Assembly: GCA_951640195.1 (NCBI GenBank)
Contig: OX621163.1
Span: forward strand, 2,914,001 to 2,978,000
Direction of reading: 5' to 3'
DNA from: Porpolomopsis calyptriformis
Taxonomy: Eukaryota > Basidiomycota > Agaricomycetes > Agaricales > Hygrophoraceae
Length of the DNA stretch: 64,000 bases
In this document: positions 11,935 through 24,272 of the stretch, in pieces
Layout: every line of letters begins with the position of its first letter
Numbering within the stretch: position 1 is the stretch's first letter
Notes under the pieces: model-generated
Databases searched by the model: none
The model's input: the letters and a program-made list of their open reading frames with translations, nothing else
Told to the model about the DNA's origin: nothing
Position numbers and translations under genes: made by a program

Positions 11935-12676
11935 CCTTCATCATCATTGCTGGGTGTCGACACTTTCCTCTCATTACTGTTGGATTGACTCAGTCTCTTC
12001 CTCAAATCACTAAGAAAGCCCTCACTTCGAGAATGCAATGTCTTTCCCTAGCAGAACTTTCATCTATGGAGGTTCATCAAAAAGGAGCAAACTCCATATG
12101 ATAATGTGATAAAATCCAGTAAAATCATACTACAATGTGCCCATCCTCGATTTCACGCTTTCCTCGCTGTCCTCGCTCCACAGGCAAAACTCTGTATGTG
12201 TTTTGGAGTTTGTTCTCAGTCCCCACAATGACCTTGACCACCACGAGGACCGAATCGGAACCCAGGGCGGTGACAAGGACCTAGGGGAGCGAGGGGAGCA
12301 CACTGATGATCTAAAATGACTGGAGGGGGAGGCAATCAGCAGTTTGAATGCACTGAAAACGCAGTAGGGCAGTGGCATGAGGCCCAGGGATGATGAGAAG
12401 ATGAACCGCTGACGAACGCGATTGTGCAAGGAGTCAATACAGGTCGAACATGACAGAGGGACTGGCCAGGTGAGCACAGGCGGTAGGAGTGCCATCCCTT
12501 GTTCTATTCTCGCATTTACTAACTGTCCTATACTGTGATGACAGTGGACACCGCTCCACCTACCACCAGTGTCCTATCACCGTCGAGCAGCCCTTTCCCC
12601 ACATCCGGCTATCAGTACTTGATGATTGTGGCGAAATACCTATCTAGCTGCGCCCCCCACTCAGCTCCTAGACCGG
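11935..12676. other. No supported gene
   Basis: Open frames of up to about 120 codons occur on both strands between 12130 and 12500, but they overlap antisense and carry no motif. I see nothing convincing here. Confidence 0.4.
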
Positions 12677-13110
12677 TGATACGACCCCTTGGTCCCCTGA
12701 GGTCCGGAGGACATGTTCCACATATCTACGTGATCCTCCAGACGTCTACTACACTACTACGATGTCCCCGACTACGCGATTCGGCTTCCTGTCCAGCGAT
12801 TTATCTCCGAACGCTTCGGATTTCTGCGAATTTCTTCGAATTCTCTGATCCTTCTATTCGTGATTGCAGCTCATATCAAAGGATGCATCTGATAGCCAGA
12901 CGTCCATTGTGTAGATCCTCATCGTTCCCATTGACCCTTTCACTGGTGGCTTCGTTCAGAAGTCTCATCCCTTTACTATATAGCATATAAAGGGATCTTT
13001 GTTTTTACAGATATATTTACTTGTAGATATGTTTGTATCATAGAGAAGGAAGATAGATCCCATCGTCCCACGTCTAGTCCTTCATGTTTGAGCCTCTTCG
13101 ACCGCCTCTA
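12677..13110 (+). repeat. Second TGATACGACCCC LTR-like relic
   Basis: It begins with TGATACGACCCC, then GGTCCCCTGAG, and carries TATATAGCATATAAAGGGAT followed by repeated agatat motifs. The block order matches 1694-2260. The 3' end is uncertain, and no flanking duplication was found. Confidence 0.4.
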
Positions 13111-13908
13111 GCACTCTAGAGAGTGCTCCGAATTTCTGATTTCTTCTATTTCTTCGATTTGCACGATTTCTTTGATAGCTCCTTTCTATTGTGCCTCCCA
13201 CCATCTCTTGGGGCAGATCCCAGAGCTCAGACAGCTCCACATCGCATCACCGGGCTGATCCCGGAAGGGCATCCCTGCCTCTTCATGTCCTTTTCGTACC
13301 AATGAACGCTCTTCAGCATCCACCACCACGAACTAAAAGGAGCACGGTTCCCTTCACCTGAGGATAGAGTGGCTCACATGCACGACAACACCAACCTCGA
13401 GGGATGCTAACATTGGCAATGGGGACAAATTACGTGTCTCGGCACTTCCTCTCCTGAGCCCAGATGTGATGACAAAGACTTGCCAAGGACAACCAGGAAG
13501 TGTGCAGACATCATGACGATGAGGGCAGTGGCCATGCCGGCAACACCAAGCAGCCATGGAGGGACACAGGACATAGACGGGACCTCCCCGTTCTTTCCTG
13601 GTGAATACGACCACCTCCCCAATGATGGCAAAGACACACCATTGATGACGACAACAATGGCGTCCAGTCGCCACCAATTGCAGTTAGTTCTCACCTACCC
13701 TGAGCTGATGGCAATGTGCCACAAGCGCATGCAAAGTGGTTAACAGACTTTGCCCTGAGATGCACGGCGACGGTGGTGATGCGAGTGGTTGACGAGGTGA
13801 GCTCCCGCAATTCTTTATATCTCTGTTAACTTATTTCTGCTTTTAGTGTTTGACAATGACTACTCTTTGTCACCCACCACCCCAGCACATTCTGGAGACT
13901 CAAGAAAC
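13111..13908. other. No supported gene
   Basis: Frames of 60-107 codons overlap on opposite strands around 13354-13743. None has a recognisable domain, splice structure or start context. Confidence 0.4.
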
Positions 13909-14119
13909 TCAACAGCGGAGGTGCAAAGCTTCACATTTATTTGTCCCTTTCTCCACACTCACACCAATACCCAGCAGTAATGCGTATGCCAATCGCGACT
14001 TTCGGACTCCAAACGCAAAACCATCTGAATCTAGTGATATCATGTGATGATTCAACTGAGACGCGTAACCCAGCATGACCTGCACACTATGAGGAACGAG
14101 GTACATCCCATCAACTTGT

Positions 14120-14888
14120 CCAAACTTGCATATTGATTCCATCATAAAGAGATATTGCGGGTAAGATGGAGAATCTTTCAGAGAGAATAGGGATCAGAAA
14201 TCGTATATGAGAATTATACAAACATACCATCGACCACGAATAAAAAAAGCTTTGCGAGATGCTGTCTTTCCACAGATTGCCCATGCTCTCCCCCGATAAG
14301 TTGTGCAACGGTCTACAGCACTCTCATCTATGAAGACCAGCTGGTCTGGTGTGTAGGTTCCAATGCGGGCTTTGAAGACAGCCTGTTTCTCCTCACTTCG
14401 CTCAATTGCAAGACGCGTCATCTAGAGTGAATATGAAATCAGTAATATGAAAAAATAAGATGAAAAATAAATGTACTTTCTTCAATGTGTAACCCCCCCT
14501 GCAAAGTGATCTCCATACTGTTGAAAGAGATACTGCTACCCCACATGTTGCTTCTAGTTCAAAGCGCAGTTCATCCAGAAAAATGTCTGGTTTTTCACCA
14601 ACAGTCTTGAACATATGCTTGGTGACGATAGTGTTTAGAAATATATGAGATTCTGAAATATATATGTTCATCGCACCTGAACATCATAATCACAAAGCCC
14701 ATAAGAGACAGGGACATCTGATTTCTTCTTGCCCATGATTTCACCAGTTTTCTCAAAGTGAGCAAGAATCCGTTCCACAGTGTGCTGATTGACATCAGCA
14801 TACATGCAAACATCTTGGATAGACATTGTTTCACTGAGCTACTGCCACTAAAATCTTCTCCATATTGCGGTGGTCTCAGCCAGTACAC
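14120..14888 (-). pseudogene. Tc1/mariner-type transposase relic
   Basis: Read on the minus strand: an N-terminal helix-turn-helix-like part (KPDIFLDELRFELEATCGVA), then an intron, then ERSEEKQAVFKARIGTYTP. The first part of a DDE core follows, with the FIDESAVD motif and RGRAW. A 54-nt intron (starting at about 14229) leads to a YSILPAISLYDG-like segment. This order is typical of fungal Tc1/mariner (DDE_3) transposases. Coding stops soon after, the second and third catalytic acidic residues are missing, and the N-terminal part has frame breaks. No terminal inverted repeats were found. Confidence 0.7.
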
Positions 14889-15640
14889 TGCTTAAGCAAT
14901 GAGATGCCTTGCAGCCAATGCTGCTTACCCACACAAGGTTGAAGGACTGAAAGCCAGAAGTCCAGCTCCAGCCCCCCCATGATATTTATGACCCATTTGA
15001 CAATGTGATCAAAAAAGAATTTATGCAGACCATGTATAGCATTGTGGGTCAAAAAGATGGAAGGATCTGTGTACAGCCAATCCAGCCAAAAGGGCTTGTG
15101 TAAACCACTGAGGCCAAGGGTTTGGCAGATCTTGAAAAATTTGATAATGGAGGAAGGGTCACCTTGAGAGCAAGCTTCCAGGATGAGTTGGAATGTGTGA
15201 TCATGAGTTCAGCAAGGATGCTTGACACCAATACTAAACTGATAGATGGATGTAGTAGATATAGGAGAGTGGTTTTGAGTAATGCATACAATCAGGTGTT
15301 GTTCAGGAAGATCTGTGATCCAGGATACCAAGGGTAAGTGAGCCAATTGCTTGCAGCTCCATAGATCTATCATGACTATGCCAGTCTGTGTAGCGGTTTT
15401 CAACCAGCTTGCAGATGTGCATCCCACAAGCATTACCTCAACTAAAGGTAAATCCACGGCAGCGCCCCTCCCCAGCCCAGTCAATGCTCCCTCCCCACCT
15501 TAGTTGATGCTCCCTCCTCAGCTTAGTTGATGCTCCCTCCTCACCTACCCCTCACACCCATCCATTCTGGTTCTCGAGAATGTGTCCCTCAACCCCCCGC
15601 ACATGAGACAACTTTCATCATCAGCAGTCTGGATCTGTGA
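14889..15640. other. No supported gene
   Basis: Short frames only. Three direct copies of a GATGCTCCCTCCTCA-like motif occur near 15480-15545. They may be debris of the adjoining transposons. Confidence 0.35.
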
Positions 15641-15649
15641 AGTTGACAG

Positions 15650-18230
15650 ATGAATACGGCACAATCCAACTCACTATCATTACGGTTGTCGTCACCTCAT
15701 TTGCAGGCTTACACCCCCAGTTTTGATTATGGGTCTCGACTTACTTCCATTGATTATACCAGGCACAGTATCAACCTCCAGGCTATGAGTAAAGCCTTCA
15801 TACCATGCGACATGATGGTGTTGATCCATCTACAGCTCTTCCAAGCACTGTACTTGATGAATTCCAGACTAACAGGATGCGCAAATGGGACTTACGGGTA
15901 AGCTGTTTATAAGTATACTGTGGCTTTATTCGACTTACTGATAACCCACACGGGACATATTCAGCTATGTTGTTGGATTCAGTGGTAATCAACATGGTTC
16001 TCGCTTCATTCAGCAGAAGCTGGAAAGTGCTACTAGTGAAGAGAAGCAGAGAGTTTCCGACGAAATCGTACCAGATACCACAACTAATCCAAAGATGTTT
16101 TTGGTAACTATGTACATATTGGTGCACCCGGTATTGATCTTATCTTACCATAGGTTGCCCAAAAGTTATTCGAACGTGGAACACAGGTGCAAAAAACGAT
16201 TTTGGCACATACCATGGAATGTCGCGTTCCCTCACTCTCTCCAAATGTATGGCTGTTGGGTAGTCCAAAAGGTGTTCAATGGATTGGTCATCTCGCTTTG
16301 CCTTTTCCTGATGGTTTCATTAGGTGGTTGAATATATCCAACCCAACCAGCAAAGCACTTTTATCAAAGAGCTCGAACACCATGTTCTCAAATGTCTCAA
16401 GGATGCCAATGGGAATCATGTATGACTGCTTGCCCAAATATTCATTCAGTCATCCCGCTCACATTAACTCAAGGTTATACAAAAGCTAATTGAATGACAA
16501 TCCATCCTCGAACACAGGCAAATCCTGCCAATGGCTCACCACAAGTTTGTGTCAAATGTCTGCAAAATGCCCCTCATAACTGGGGATCCTGAAAACCATC
16601 AAATCCTGATCAATGAGATCATAACGCCAAAGCCAGGATTGAGTCCAAAGGTGGATGCATCACTGGTGCATGTGAGAATGATCTGCCTTGTCGTGCATCC
16701 CCCAATTGGTCAATAGAGGTTCAGAATGAGATAGGCTTACATGTAGATTCACGTAGGATGCAATTTTACTTTAATCGAGGAGTATGAGATGCGCTCAAGT
16801 GCCTGAGAGTTAGTTAGCCATCTGATTAGGTATTATCAACACTCAATGTGAATGATCACCATCCATGGGTCAAGGCAAGGCAATCTTGGAACCTGTCCAA
16901 TGGATCATCCTGCGAGTGGGTGGTATTGCAGATGATGTTCTGTGTGCAATCTGCACTCTCGTAGAATTCATATTTCTTGCTCAAAGTCTATTGATTTACC
17001 TGGAAACCATCCATGCTCTATGTGAAGCACTGCACAAGTTCCATCACTACAAGACAAGCATTATTTGTAAAGGTGGCTGCCTCAGAAAGCATGGGCCAAT
17101 CTTTCACTTCAATATTCCAAAATTAGAAATGATGCAAGGCATTGCTGAAAGCACCTGCCTGATGGGTGCACCTTATTAATAGATGTCTGATATTACCAAG
17201 TGCTACCATATCACTCTTATTAAGGAACCATATTGCCAGTCAAATTATTCCCAATTTGAAGAACAGTGTTGCTGATTTATGGATCACATTGAGAAGGCAT
17301 ATCTCTTCAGACTCTTTCATTCTTGGCAGATATTCTGGCAGTCTGTTGAACAGGGTAAGGATGTTAGCACAGGTGTATTGCTGGATGAGATGGTATGAGA
17401 AGCAGAGGAGATGGGTTATTCAAGCCCTGAGGAAGTTTGGATGTTGTGGTTGCTTCCAGGGGAAAGAGATATCTTCATTTAAAAATCAAAACCTTCACTA
17501 TTCAACAAGGTCCAAAGCTACATCTCTGGCAACAACCTCATGGCAATCTTACTCAAAGTCCAACCTGATTATCTGAATGTTCCTATTAGCATGGTAGAAA
17601 GTTCCTTCAATTTACCAGACTTTCAACTATCCCTCAGAGAGTTTTACTTAGGTAAAACCTACACTCAACATCAAGGGCAAAGATGGAGTAGACCAGATTG
17701 TCCTCTGCTATTTGAAAGCATCAACATATGGTATAGTTTCTGCATCCAACAGCATTCCATCCAAGATACCTCTGTAGTCCAACCCCCATAGACAGTGCAG
17801 GCTCTTCCTCCATTGCCTACAATGCCTTTTGGAAGAGCACACACTGTCCTTGTCAACACTCTTGCATGCACCAATGAAGACAGTGTCAGTAAGTAAATAT
17901 TTTTAATCTCGATATTCTATTCAGCATTAAGTAAATTTTAGGCTGTAGTGTTGTTCAGGTTCACCTGGTTTTCTACCCTGTATTCATGAACAACTCACAG
18001 AGTGATACACTCTTCTACAGTGAGTTGTTCCCCTTCTCCACATTACATAAGGATTCAACTGGTGCAGTGTGCCCTGCCCTGGGTATTAATATGTTTTTGG
18101 TTGAATGTCAATTTCGCGCAAATGGAGGTTGCATTGGTGATATCTTCCCACTGAGCCACATCTGCCAAATGGTTCAACTTGTGCTAAAATTTGGAAGGGC
18201 TGCAGATTGTTATCTCCATTGCAACAATTC
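15650..18230 (+). pseudogene. Plavaka-like DNA transposon relic, cut by chromovirus B
   Basis: Several collinear plus-strand fragments broken by stops and shifts carry segments I associate with the C-terminal part of Agaricomycete Plavaka transposases. They include HITLIKEPY (about 17205), FNLPDFQLSLREFYLG and PLLFESINIWYSFCIQ (17600-17745), TMPFGRAHTVLVN (17815-17860) and LFYSELFPFSTLHKD...INMFLVECQFRANGG (18000-18130). The reading ends at 18230, where the LTR of element B begins, so B interrupted this relic. Family assignment is from remembered pattern. Upstream parts (15650-17150) are too decayed to assign. Confidence 0.5.
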
Positions 18231-18631
18231 TGTTATAAACTGGTTGTTCGGAACACTTTTTACTTTGGATGTTCTGTCCCAAGAGATAAGGTATGGTTCC
18301 AAGTCCTTGTTATTGGGTAGCTAACAAGGAATCAGACTTAAGGTCTGATACGTACAAGAGGTCCCCTTTATATACTGACTACTTATCGGTGTGAGTCAGT
18401 GTGACATAACATGAGTTAGAGATAAGAATGAGTCATCATGATCAATGACAAATCATAAGGAGGTGAAACATAGATGGAAATGAAGTGAGTCTATATATGG
18501 ATAAAGTCTTGGGATAAGGTAATGGGAAATTCCTGGGGAATCCTGTGGAAAGGTTATAGGGAATCCCAAGATAAGATAAGGGTTCACATGGAGATAAGGA
18601 AGGAGAAAGATGAAAAATTATGACTGTGACA
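18231..18631 (-). repeat. LTR of element B, left copy (element 3' LTR)
   Basis: It starts TGTTATAAACTGG and ends GTGACA. A TATATAC box (rightward cttta-tatactg) lies about 35 bp before the AAGTCTGATTC start-like motif when read on the minus strand. Most differences from the right copy are CA/TG or CG alternatives. Confidence 0.75.
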
Positions 18632-18666
18632 TACACCTCAGCTTCAAAGGAAATTCATCCCAAATT

Positions 18667-19433
18667 TCAAACTTGGGTGATGTTGGTTGTTTCAACTTCT
18701 GAGGCCTGGGTCTGGATTTCCTCAGTGGCGGGGGCCTCAATGGCCACTGAGAGGGAAGCAATAGGATCAGCTTCTGAAGTTGGTTTGACTGGGGAAGGGC
18801 TCTGACTGTCGCGATGTCATTATTGTCATCTGGGTATTCCAAATCAAGGTTGATGGGGTACTTGACCAATTTCCCATATTCAATCAACATCTGCCTCATC
18901 ATGAGATCTTGATGAGTCAGGCCTTCAGTGGATGATCCAGCCAAAACTTCAGACTCTCAGAAGTCTTCTCTTGTGAGCTGTTCAGCTCAATAGCAGTCTT
19001 CCAAAAACTTGACAATGTGGGTGCAAGTGGTGACATTGTGGCAATCTACCCATGTTTGCTTCTTTTGTCATTGGAGCTCCCAAAGTTTGAGCTCGCTATT
19101 GTCCCAATAGTCCTTCCAAAATTGAATACTGTTTTATAACAACTTGTTCTCGGCCTGTAAAGCATCACATTCTTGATGAAGCTCTTGGTTCCATTAGCTG
19201 ATGCTGTTGCTATGGACTGTGAGATGAGAGATGGTAACAGTAGGGTCTTCAGGGGGAGGGGTTTGAACATCTTTAAAGAAATATTTGGTACAGGCATGGG
19301 CGTGTTGGCATAGTTGTTGAACAGAGGAAATAGTGGTGGAAGGACCAGGTGTAGGGGATCAGAGGTGGGATAGGGAGATTCATCCAGCACATTAGATGGC
19401 AACCTGAGGAGAGAGGGATCGAGTGGTAGGCAT
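18667..19433 (-). pseudogene. Extra 3' ORF of element B (ORF3)
   Basis: Downstream of the chromodomain, the minus strand encodes a diverged version of the ORF3 found in element C (27975-28712). It starts with MPTTRSLSPQV and has the helical WNQELHQE block and the YPINLDLEYPDD block in the same order. Many stops interrupt it. One TGA, in the context CY-stop-AEQL, is at the same codon as the stop in element C. No known function. Confidence 0.65.
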
Positions 19434-19559
19434 AATGAAATTGTTGTGAAGGAAAGTGGAGATGTCTCATAGTTTATAAGGAGCGATTCTAAAAATAGAG
19501 GTCAATTCTTGGCAGTTGATATGATGACAAATGAATGAATAAAGTCAAGTCACCATTTG

Positions 19560-22331
19560 AATTGAGTCTTCATATATCTTCACAATTTCCTTGGTGTGTC
19601 ATAAAATGTTTGATTGATCTTCCCAAGTGGCTTCCTCAATCAGGTAGCCTTTCCATTTGACCAAGTATTTTCATTGTTGTTTGGCTCCGGAGTGTTGTAA
19701 TATAGATTTGACCTTGTATTCTTCTTCATTTTCAATTAGATCAGGTGGAGGTTGTGATATATCGATGATATCAGGGTGGAGTGATTTATTCTTGATGTTG
19801 GGTCTCAGGAGTGATACATGAAAGACTAGGTGTAGTCTCCATGTTCTGGGGATGTTGATAAGATAAGCAAGGTCCAATATCCTTTTTAGAACCTTGAATG
19901 GTCTGGTCCATCAATTGTCAAGCTTCTTCAAAGGTTGTATCATCTTGATGTTCTTAGTGTCTAACCAGACTAAGTCTCCTTCTTTGTAGGAGGGTGAGAG
20001 TTTCTATTTACGATTAGCATATTTCTTCATTGATTCCATTGTCTTCAGTAAAGATCGTTCAGTATTTTGTTGTGCATGTGTGAGATGTTCGTGGAAGGTG
20101 TTGGCTGCTGGTACATTACTCTGATCCAAAATGGTTGTCAGGAGGTGGGGATGACATCCGTATTCCATATAGAAGGGTGATTGTGAAGTCGCAGAATGTT
20201 GTTGGTTATTGTAGGCAAACTCAGCAGGAGTAAGCCATTCTGACTAGTCATCTTGCATGAAGTTGGTATAGAAACACAGATAAACCTCAAGTTCTTGATT
20301 AGTATGTTCCATTTGGCCATCTGTTTGGGGATGGTATGCAGTGGAGAGACTGGAGATGATTCCTAAGGACTCATTGAGAGCTTCTGTGAATTTCGATGCA
20401 AATTGCACTCCATGATTGGAAATGACTTTTTGGGGCCATCCATGATGTTTCCAGATGTGATTCCAAAAGAGTTTTGCAGCACCTTCTGATGAGAGATTGG
20501 AAGTTGTCGGAATGAAATGAGCTTGTTTGGTGAAGTGATCAACAATGACTATTACAGCATCATAGCCTTGTGACTTGGGGAGTTCGACAATAAGATCAAC
20601 GGTAATCTCTTTCCATGGTTCTGTGGAAGGGGGTATAGGTTGGAGTAATCCTGATGGCTTCGAAGGGAAGTTCTTGTTTTGTTGACAAGCTGGGCAGGAT
20701 CGGACATAATTAGTGATGTCTTGTGGGGCACCATCCCAGGTAAAGTTATGAAGGATGAGTTCCTTTGTCTTCTCAATGCCAGGATGACCAGTGTGGGGGT
20801 AGGTGTGGGACAGTTGTACAATGTCTGTGTGCAAAGATACTTCCTCTGGCACCACTATTCGACCTTCAACATTATGTACAAGCCTATCTGCCTGGGTCCA
20901 AGTGAGAGAGGCATCCTCAAGTTTATCTTGGATCTTCTGTGGGAGTGGGATTTTGAAGCATAACCTAGAAAGAAAATCTGGATTTTACAGCTTGACCATT
21001 GAATTAATCCATTGATTGCACACTATCAGAACTTTGTTCTCCACCTCAGCTTTGATGCTGGGCAAGTAATCCAGGTGTCTGGATAGGCTATCAGCTTTAT
21101 TCTTCCTCCCTGGAACATACTCAATTTTGAATCCGAACCTAGACAGATACTCAAACCAATGAGTTTGGCAATTTGACAAATGAAGATTCTTGGAGAAATA
21201 TTGCAAAGCCAAACTGTCCGTTCTGATGAGAATATCATGCCTTGCTCCTTCAAGGAGGTGGCACTATTGCTTAAAGGAGTCAATGATCACCAGGAGCTTT
21301 AGATCATGGGTTGGGTAGTTCTTTTCAGCAGGGGAAGTGGATCTTGAATGATAGCCAACAGGTTTCCAGTGTCCATTGTGGAGCTGGGAGAGTATTCCTC
21401 CAATCCCAATAATGGAAGTGTCAGTCTCCAGGCAATAAGGGAGATCTCAATCTGGGACATAGAGGATGGGTGCGTTTGTCAAGAGGGATTTGATGTTGTT
21501 GAAGGCTTCTTGTCTTCTGGGGGTCCATTCCCACACAGTTTCATTGTGTAAGAGTTTGTAGAGAGGGGTAGCGACCTTGGAGAAACCCTTGATATATCTT
21601 TGCCAGAAATTCACACTGCCTAAGAAGGATTGGAGTTGCTTCACCATTTCAGGAATAGGCGAAGATATGATGGTGTCAACCTTTTTCAGGTTAGTAGCAA
21701 TTCATCCTTGGATAGGACTACTCTGAGATAGATGACTTCTTCCTTCTAAAATTGGCACTTGACGGGTTTATATGAGAGTCCATATCCCTTCATGATATCC
21801 AGAGTATTGAAGGTCCAGTATCGTAGTTCCTGTAAATCATCTCCACAGATGAGCACATCATCAATGTAAATGAAAATGTTTCCAGAATCCAAAATTTCTT
21901 TGAATCTTGTATCAATCATCCATTAGAAAGTGGCTGGAGAGTTTCACAAACCAAAGAACATTACAGTGGGTTTAAAGGTGCCTGCTTCAGTGATGAATGC
22001 AGCTTTCCATTCGTCACCTTCCTTGATCCTGACATTGTTGAATCCCCATTGGATATCCATAACTGTAAAGAGAGATGCTGTTAGGAGTTTTGGTTATTGG
22101 AGTATTTGGTGAAGAAGGGGAAGGGGATAGTGGTCAGGAACTGTATGTTCATTGAGGTAGCGATAATCTTTGATAGGACGTAAGCCAGCACTCTTGCCTT
22201 TAGCATTCACTTCTTCAGCTTTCTTCCTAAAAAAGAATGGAGAGACTTTTTTTGACTTGGAAGTTCATATATGTCCAGTGGATAGGTTTTTATCTATGAA
22301 CTTGTATAGGTGATCCATTTCAAGGGGAGAC
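19560..22331 (-). pseudogene. Element B pol, part 2: RT, RNase H, integrase, chromodomain
   Basis: On the minus strand the RT core reads YIDDVLICG near 21860, followed by the FLGSVNFWQRYIKGFSK connection (about 21600). RNase H and integrase follow, with HHCC (HTYPHTGHPGIEK...CPACQQNK) and a DDE core (20855-20244). The C-terminus carries a chromodomain (EEEYKVKSILQHSG, KYLVKWKGY) at about 19755-19640. Stops and shifts break every domain. The codon of the second catalytic acid is Asn (ISNHG). Confidence 0.8.
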
Positions 22332-22721
22332 TGTCACGGATGTAAATTTTCATTTCCACTCTATGTTAGTCATTACTGCTTAGTCAGACAGGTCTTATCT
22401 TTACTTGGGATTCCCCACAGTTTCGTATCTTTTCATATATCCTAGATAAGACACATTTCATTTCCGACAATCATGTTTCATCCTTTCACATGCTCTGAGT
22501 CCTTTATCATGCTTATCTCTACTCATCGCATGTATTCCTCATGTTTACACTGACTCATCCACAGTAGCATAGTCAGTATATAAACCCCTAGTTAGTTGTA
22601 CTCAGACTTTAAGTCTGATTCCTCATTAGACAACCCAATAACTAGGACTTGAGATCTTATCAATGTCTTGGGACAGAGCACTCCGAAGTAAAACCATCTC
22701 GACAATATCCAGTTTATAACA
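22332..22721 (+). repeat. 5' LTR of element C
   Basis: A TATATAAA box at about 22578-22585 lies about 30 bp upstream of AAGTCTGATTC (22611-22621), the inferred start of the transcript. There are 15 differences from the 3' LTR, all transitions. Confidence 0.95.
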
Positions 22722-22722
22722 A

Positions 22723-22733
22723 GAATCAGACTT
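22723..22733 (+). promoter_or_regulatory. Self-complementary primer-binding site of element C
   Basis: GAATCAGACTT, one base after the 5' LTR, is the exact complement of AAGTCTGATTC at 22611-22621 in the LTR. This is the arrangement of self-priming (Tf1/sushi-type) retrotransposons, where the 5' end of the RNA folds onto the primer site instead of using a tRNA. Confidence 0.7.
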
Positions 22734-22759
22734 CCTTCTTGCTCTCTCCCCCTTACTTG

Positions 22760-24272
22760 ATCCACCCTTATCTTCACACTGGATGATGATGACGAGGACC
22801 TTTATGATCCCTCTGAGCAGAACAATCCTCTTTCTCAATCACTCTACTCACAAACTCGAATCTTCCCAGACCCCAACGAGGAAGCTAGTCAAGCTTCTCC
22901 TTTGCCAAGTATCTCGCAAGCTCTAGGAAGAACTTGAAGTGAAACAACTCGCTTACTCGCCGCTGCCCAGTCACAACATCCCATCACTCCCCCTACTGTT
23001 AGATATCAACCCTTTCCATTCCAACAACCTACTCGACCTTCTTCACCTTCACCATCACCAGATCTAATGGGTTCTCACGCTAATCCCCCTGTTCCCAATC
23101 TCAACAAAATCCTCGCAGTCATGAATGATTTGTGGAGAGAAATGGCCAACCTTCAGGCTTCAAATGCAAACCAGGCGGCAGAGATCCAAGATCTTCACCA
23201 ACAACTTGCTACCCAAGCTCAGCAGCAACCCCCACTGGGACCTCAACCCCAACCTCCTGCTGCTCCCACCATCGAGATAAAGATGGCCAAGCCAGATGAG
23301 TTCACTGGTTGATAGCAAGATGTCGACAAATTTATCAATAGCTGCAAGTTGTATTTCATGGGAAAACCATACCACAATGAACACAAGATCCCCTTCGCCC
23401 TTTCTTTCATGAAGGGAATGAACGCTCAGACCTGGTCTGAGAAGGAGACAAACAACATGAGGACTGTCAATTGGACAGGCCCGACTGCTACTTGGGCCGC
23501 ATTTGTGACTTGATTCTGGACAACGTTCGAAGGAATCGACAGACAGTCTCGTGCTCATAACGACATCAAGAATCTACACCAAGGAAGGAAGAAGATAGAA
23601 GATTACAACCTGTGCTTTGGTGCTTTACAGGTTGATACCGGTTTCAACGATGCCGCCCTCATCGATCTTTACTAAGCTGGACTCGATTCTGAGTTCATTG
23701 AATATGCCTACTAACTCCCCGCCATCCCAACCACACTTCAAGAGTGGAAAGACGCCACGACACGCTACCAACACCAAAAAGACATTCTTGCTTCACAGAA
23801 ACAGTCCTCTACATCCCGACCCCAATACTCCAATCCCTTTCCTGCCCGAGGATCGTACGTGGCTGCAACGATGACCTGTCAAACATCAGCAGCCCCCACC
23901 GTCAAAAAAGAAGAGTCTTCCTCTTCTACCCTTACGATCCCATACGGAAACTGCTATTCCTGCAGCCAACCAGGGCATTTTGCGAACGCCTGCCCAAACC
24001 GTGTCGCCGGTGATGCGAAGAATATACCTGATACCTCTTCCTCACATCGAGGAGGATACTTTTGAGGTAGAGGCAGTTACCGAGGACGAGGTCGAGGTTG
24101 AGGTCGCGACGTACGTATCGTTACCACTGAGCCCCATGTGGAGAACATCAACTTGCCCCCTACACTGGGAACGAGTGAAACTCCGTCGGATATGGTGAAA
24201 TCTGGTATACGCAATTGGTCGGATGATCGAAAGAAGAGGCTGGTAGCGGACTTGAAGTCCCAGGGTTTTTGA
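22760..24272 (+). pseudogene. Element C gag
   Basis: The Gln/Pro-rich N-terminal part contains an open ATG at 23067, but reading probably began upstream near 22775, where an acidic DDDDEDLYD segment is in frame. A capsid-like region follows, with a CYSCSQPGHFANAC knuckle near 23950 and an Arg/Gly-rich tail. Stops at 23310, 23511, 23673, 24063 and 24099 break it; those at 23310, 23511, 24063 and 24099 are TGA in contexts where CGA (Arg) fits. It ends at the TGA after the GGGTTTT site (24263-24269). Confidence 0.8.
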
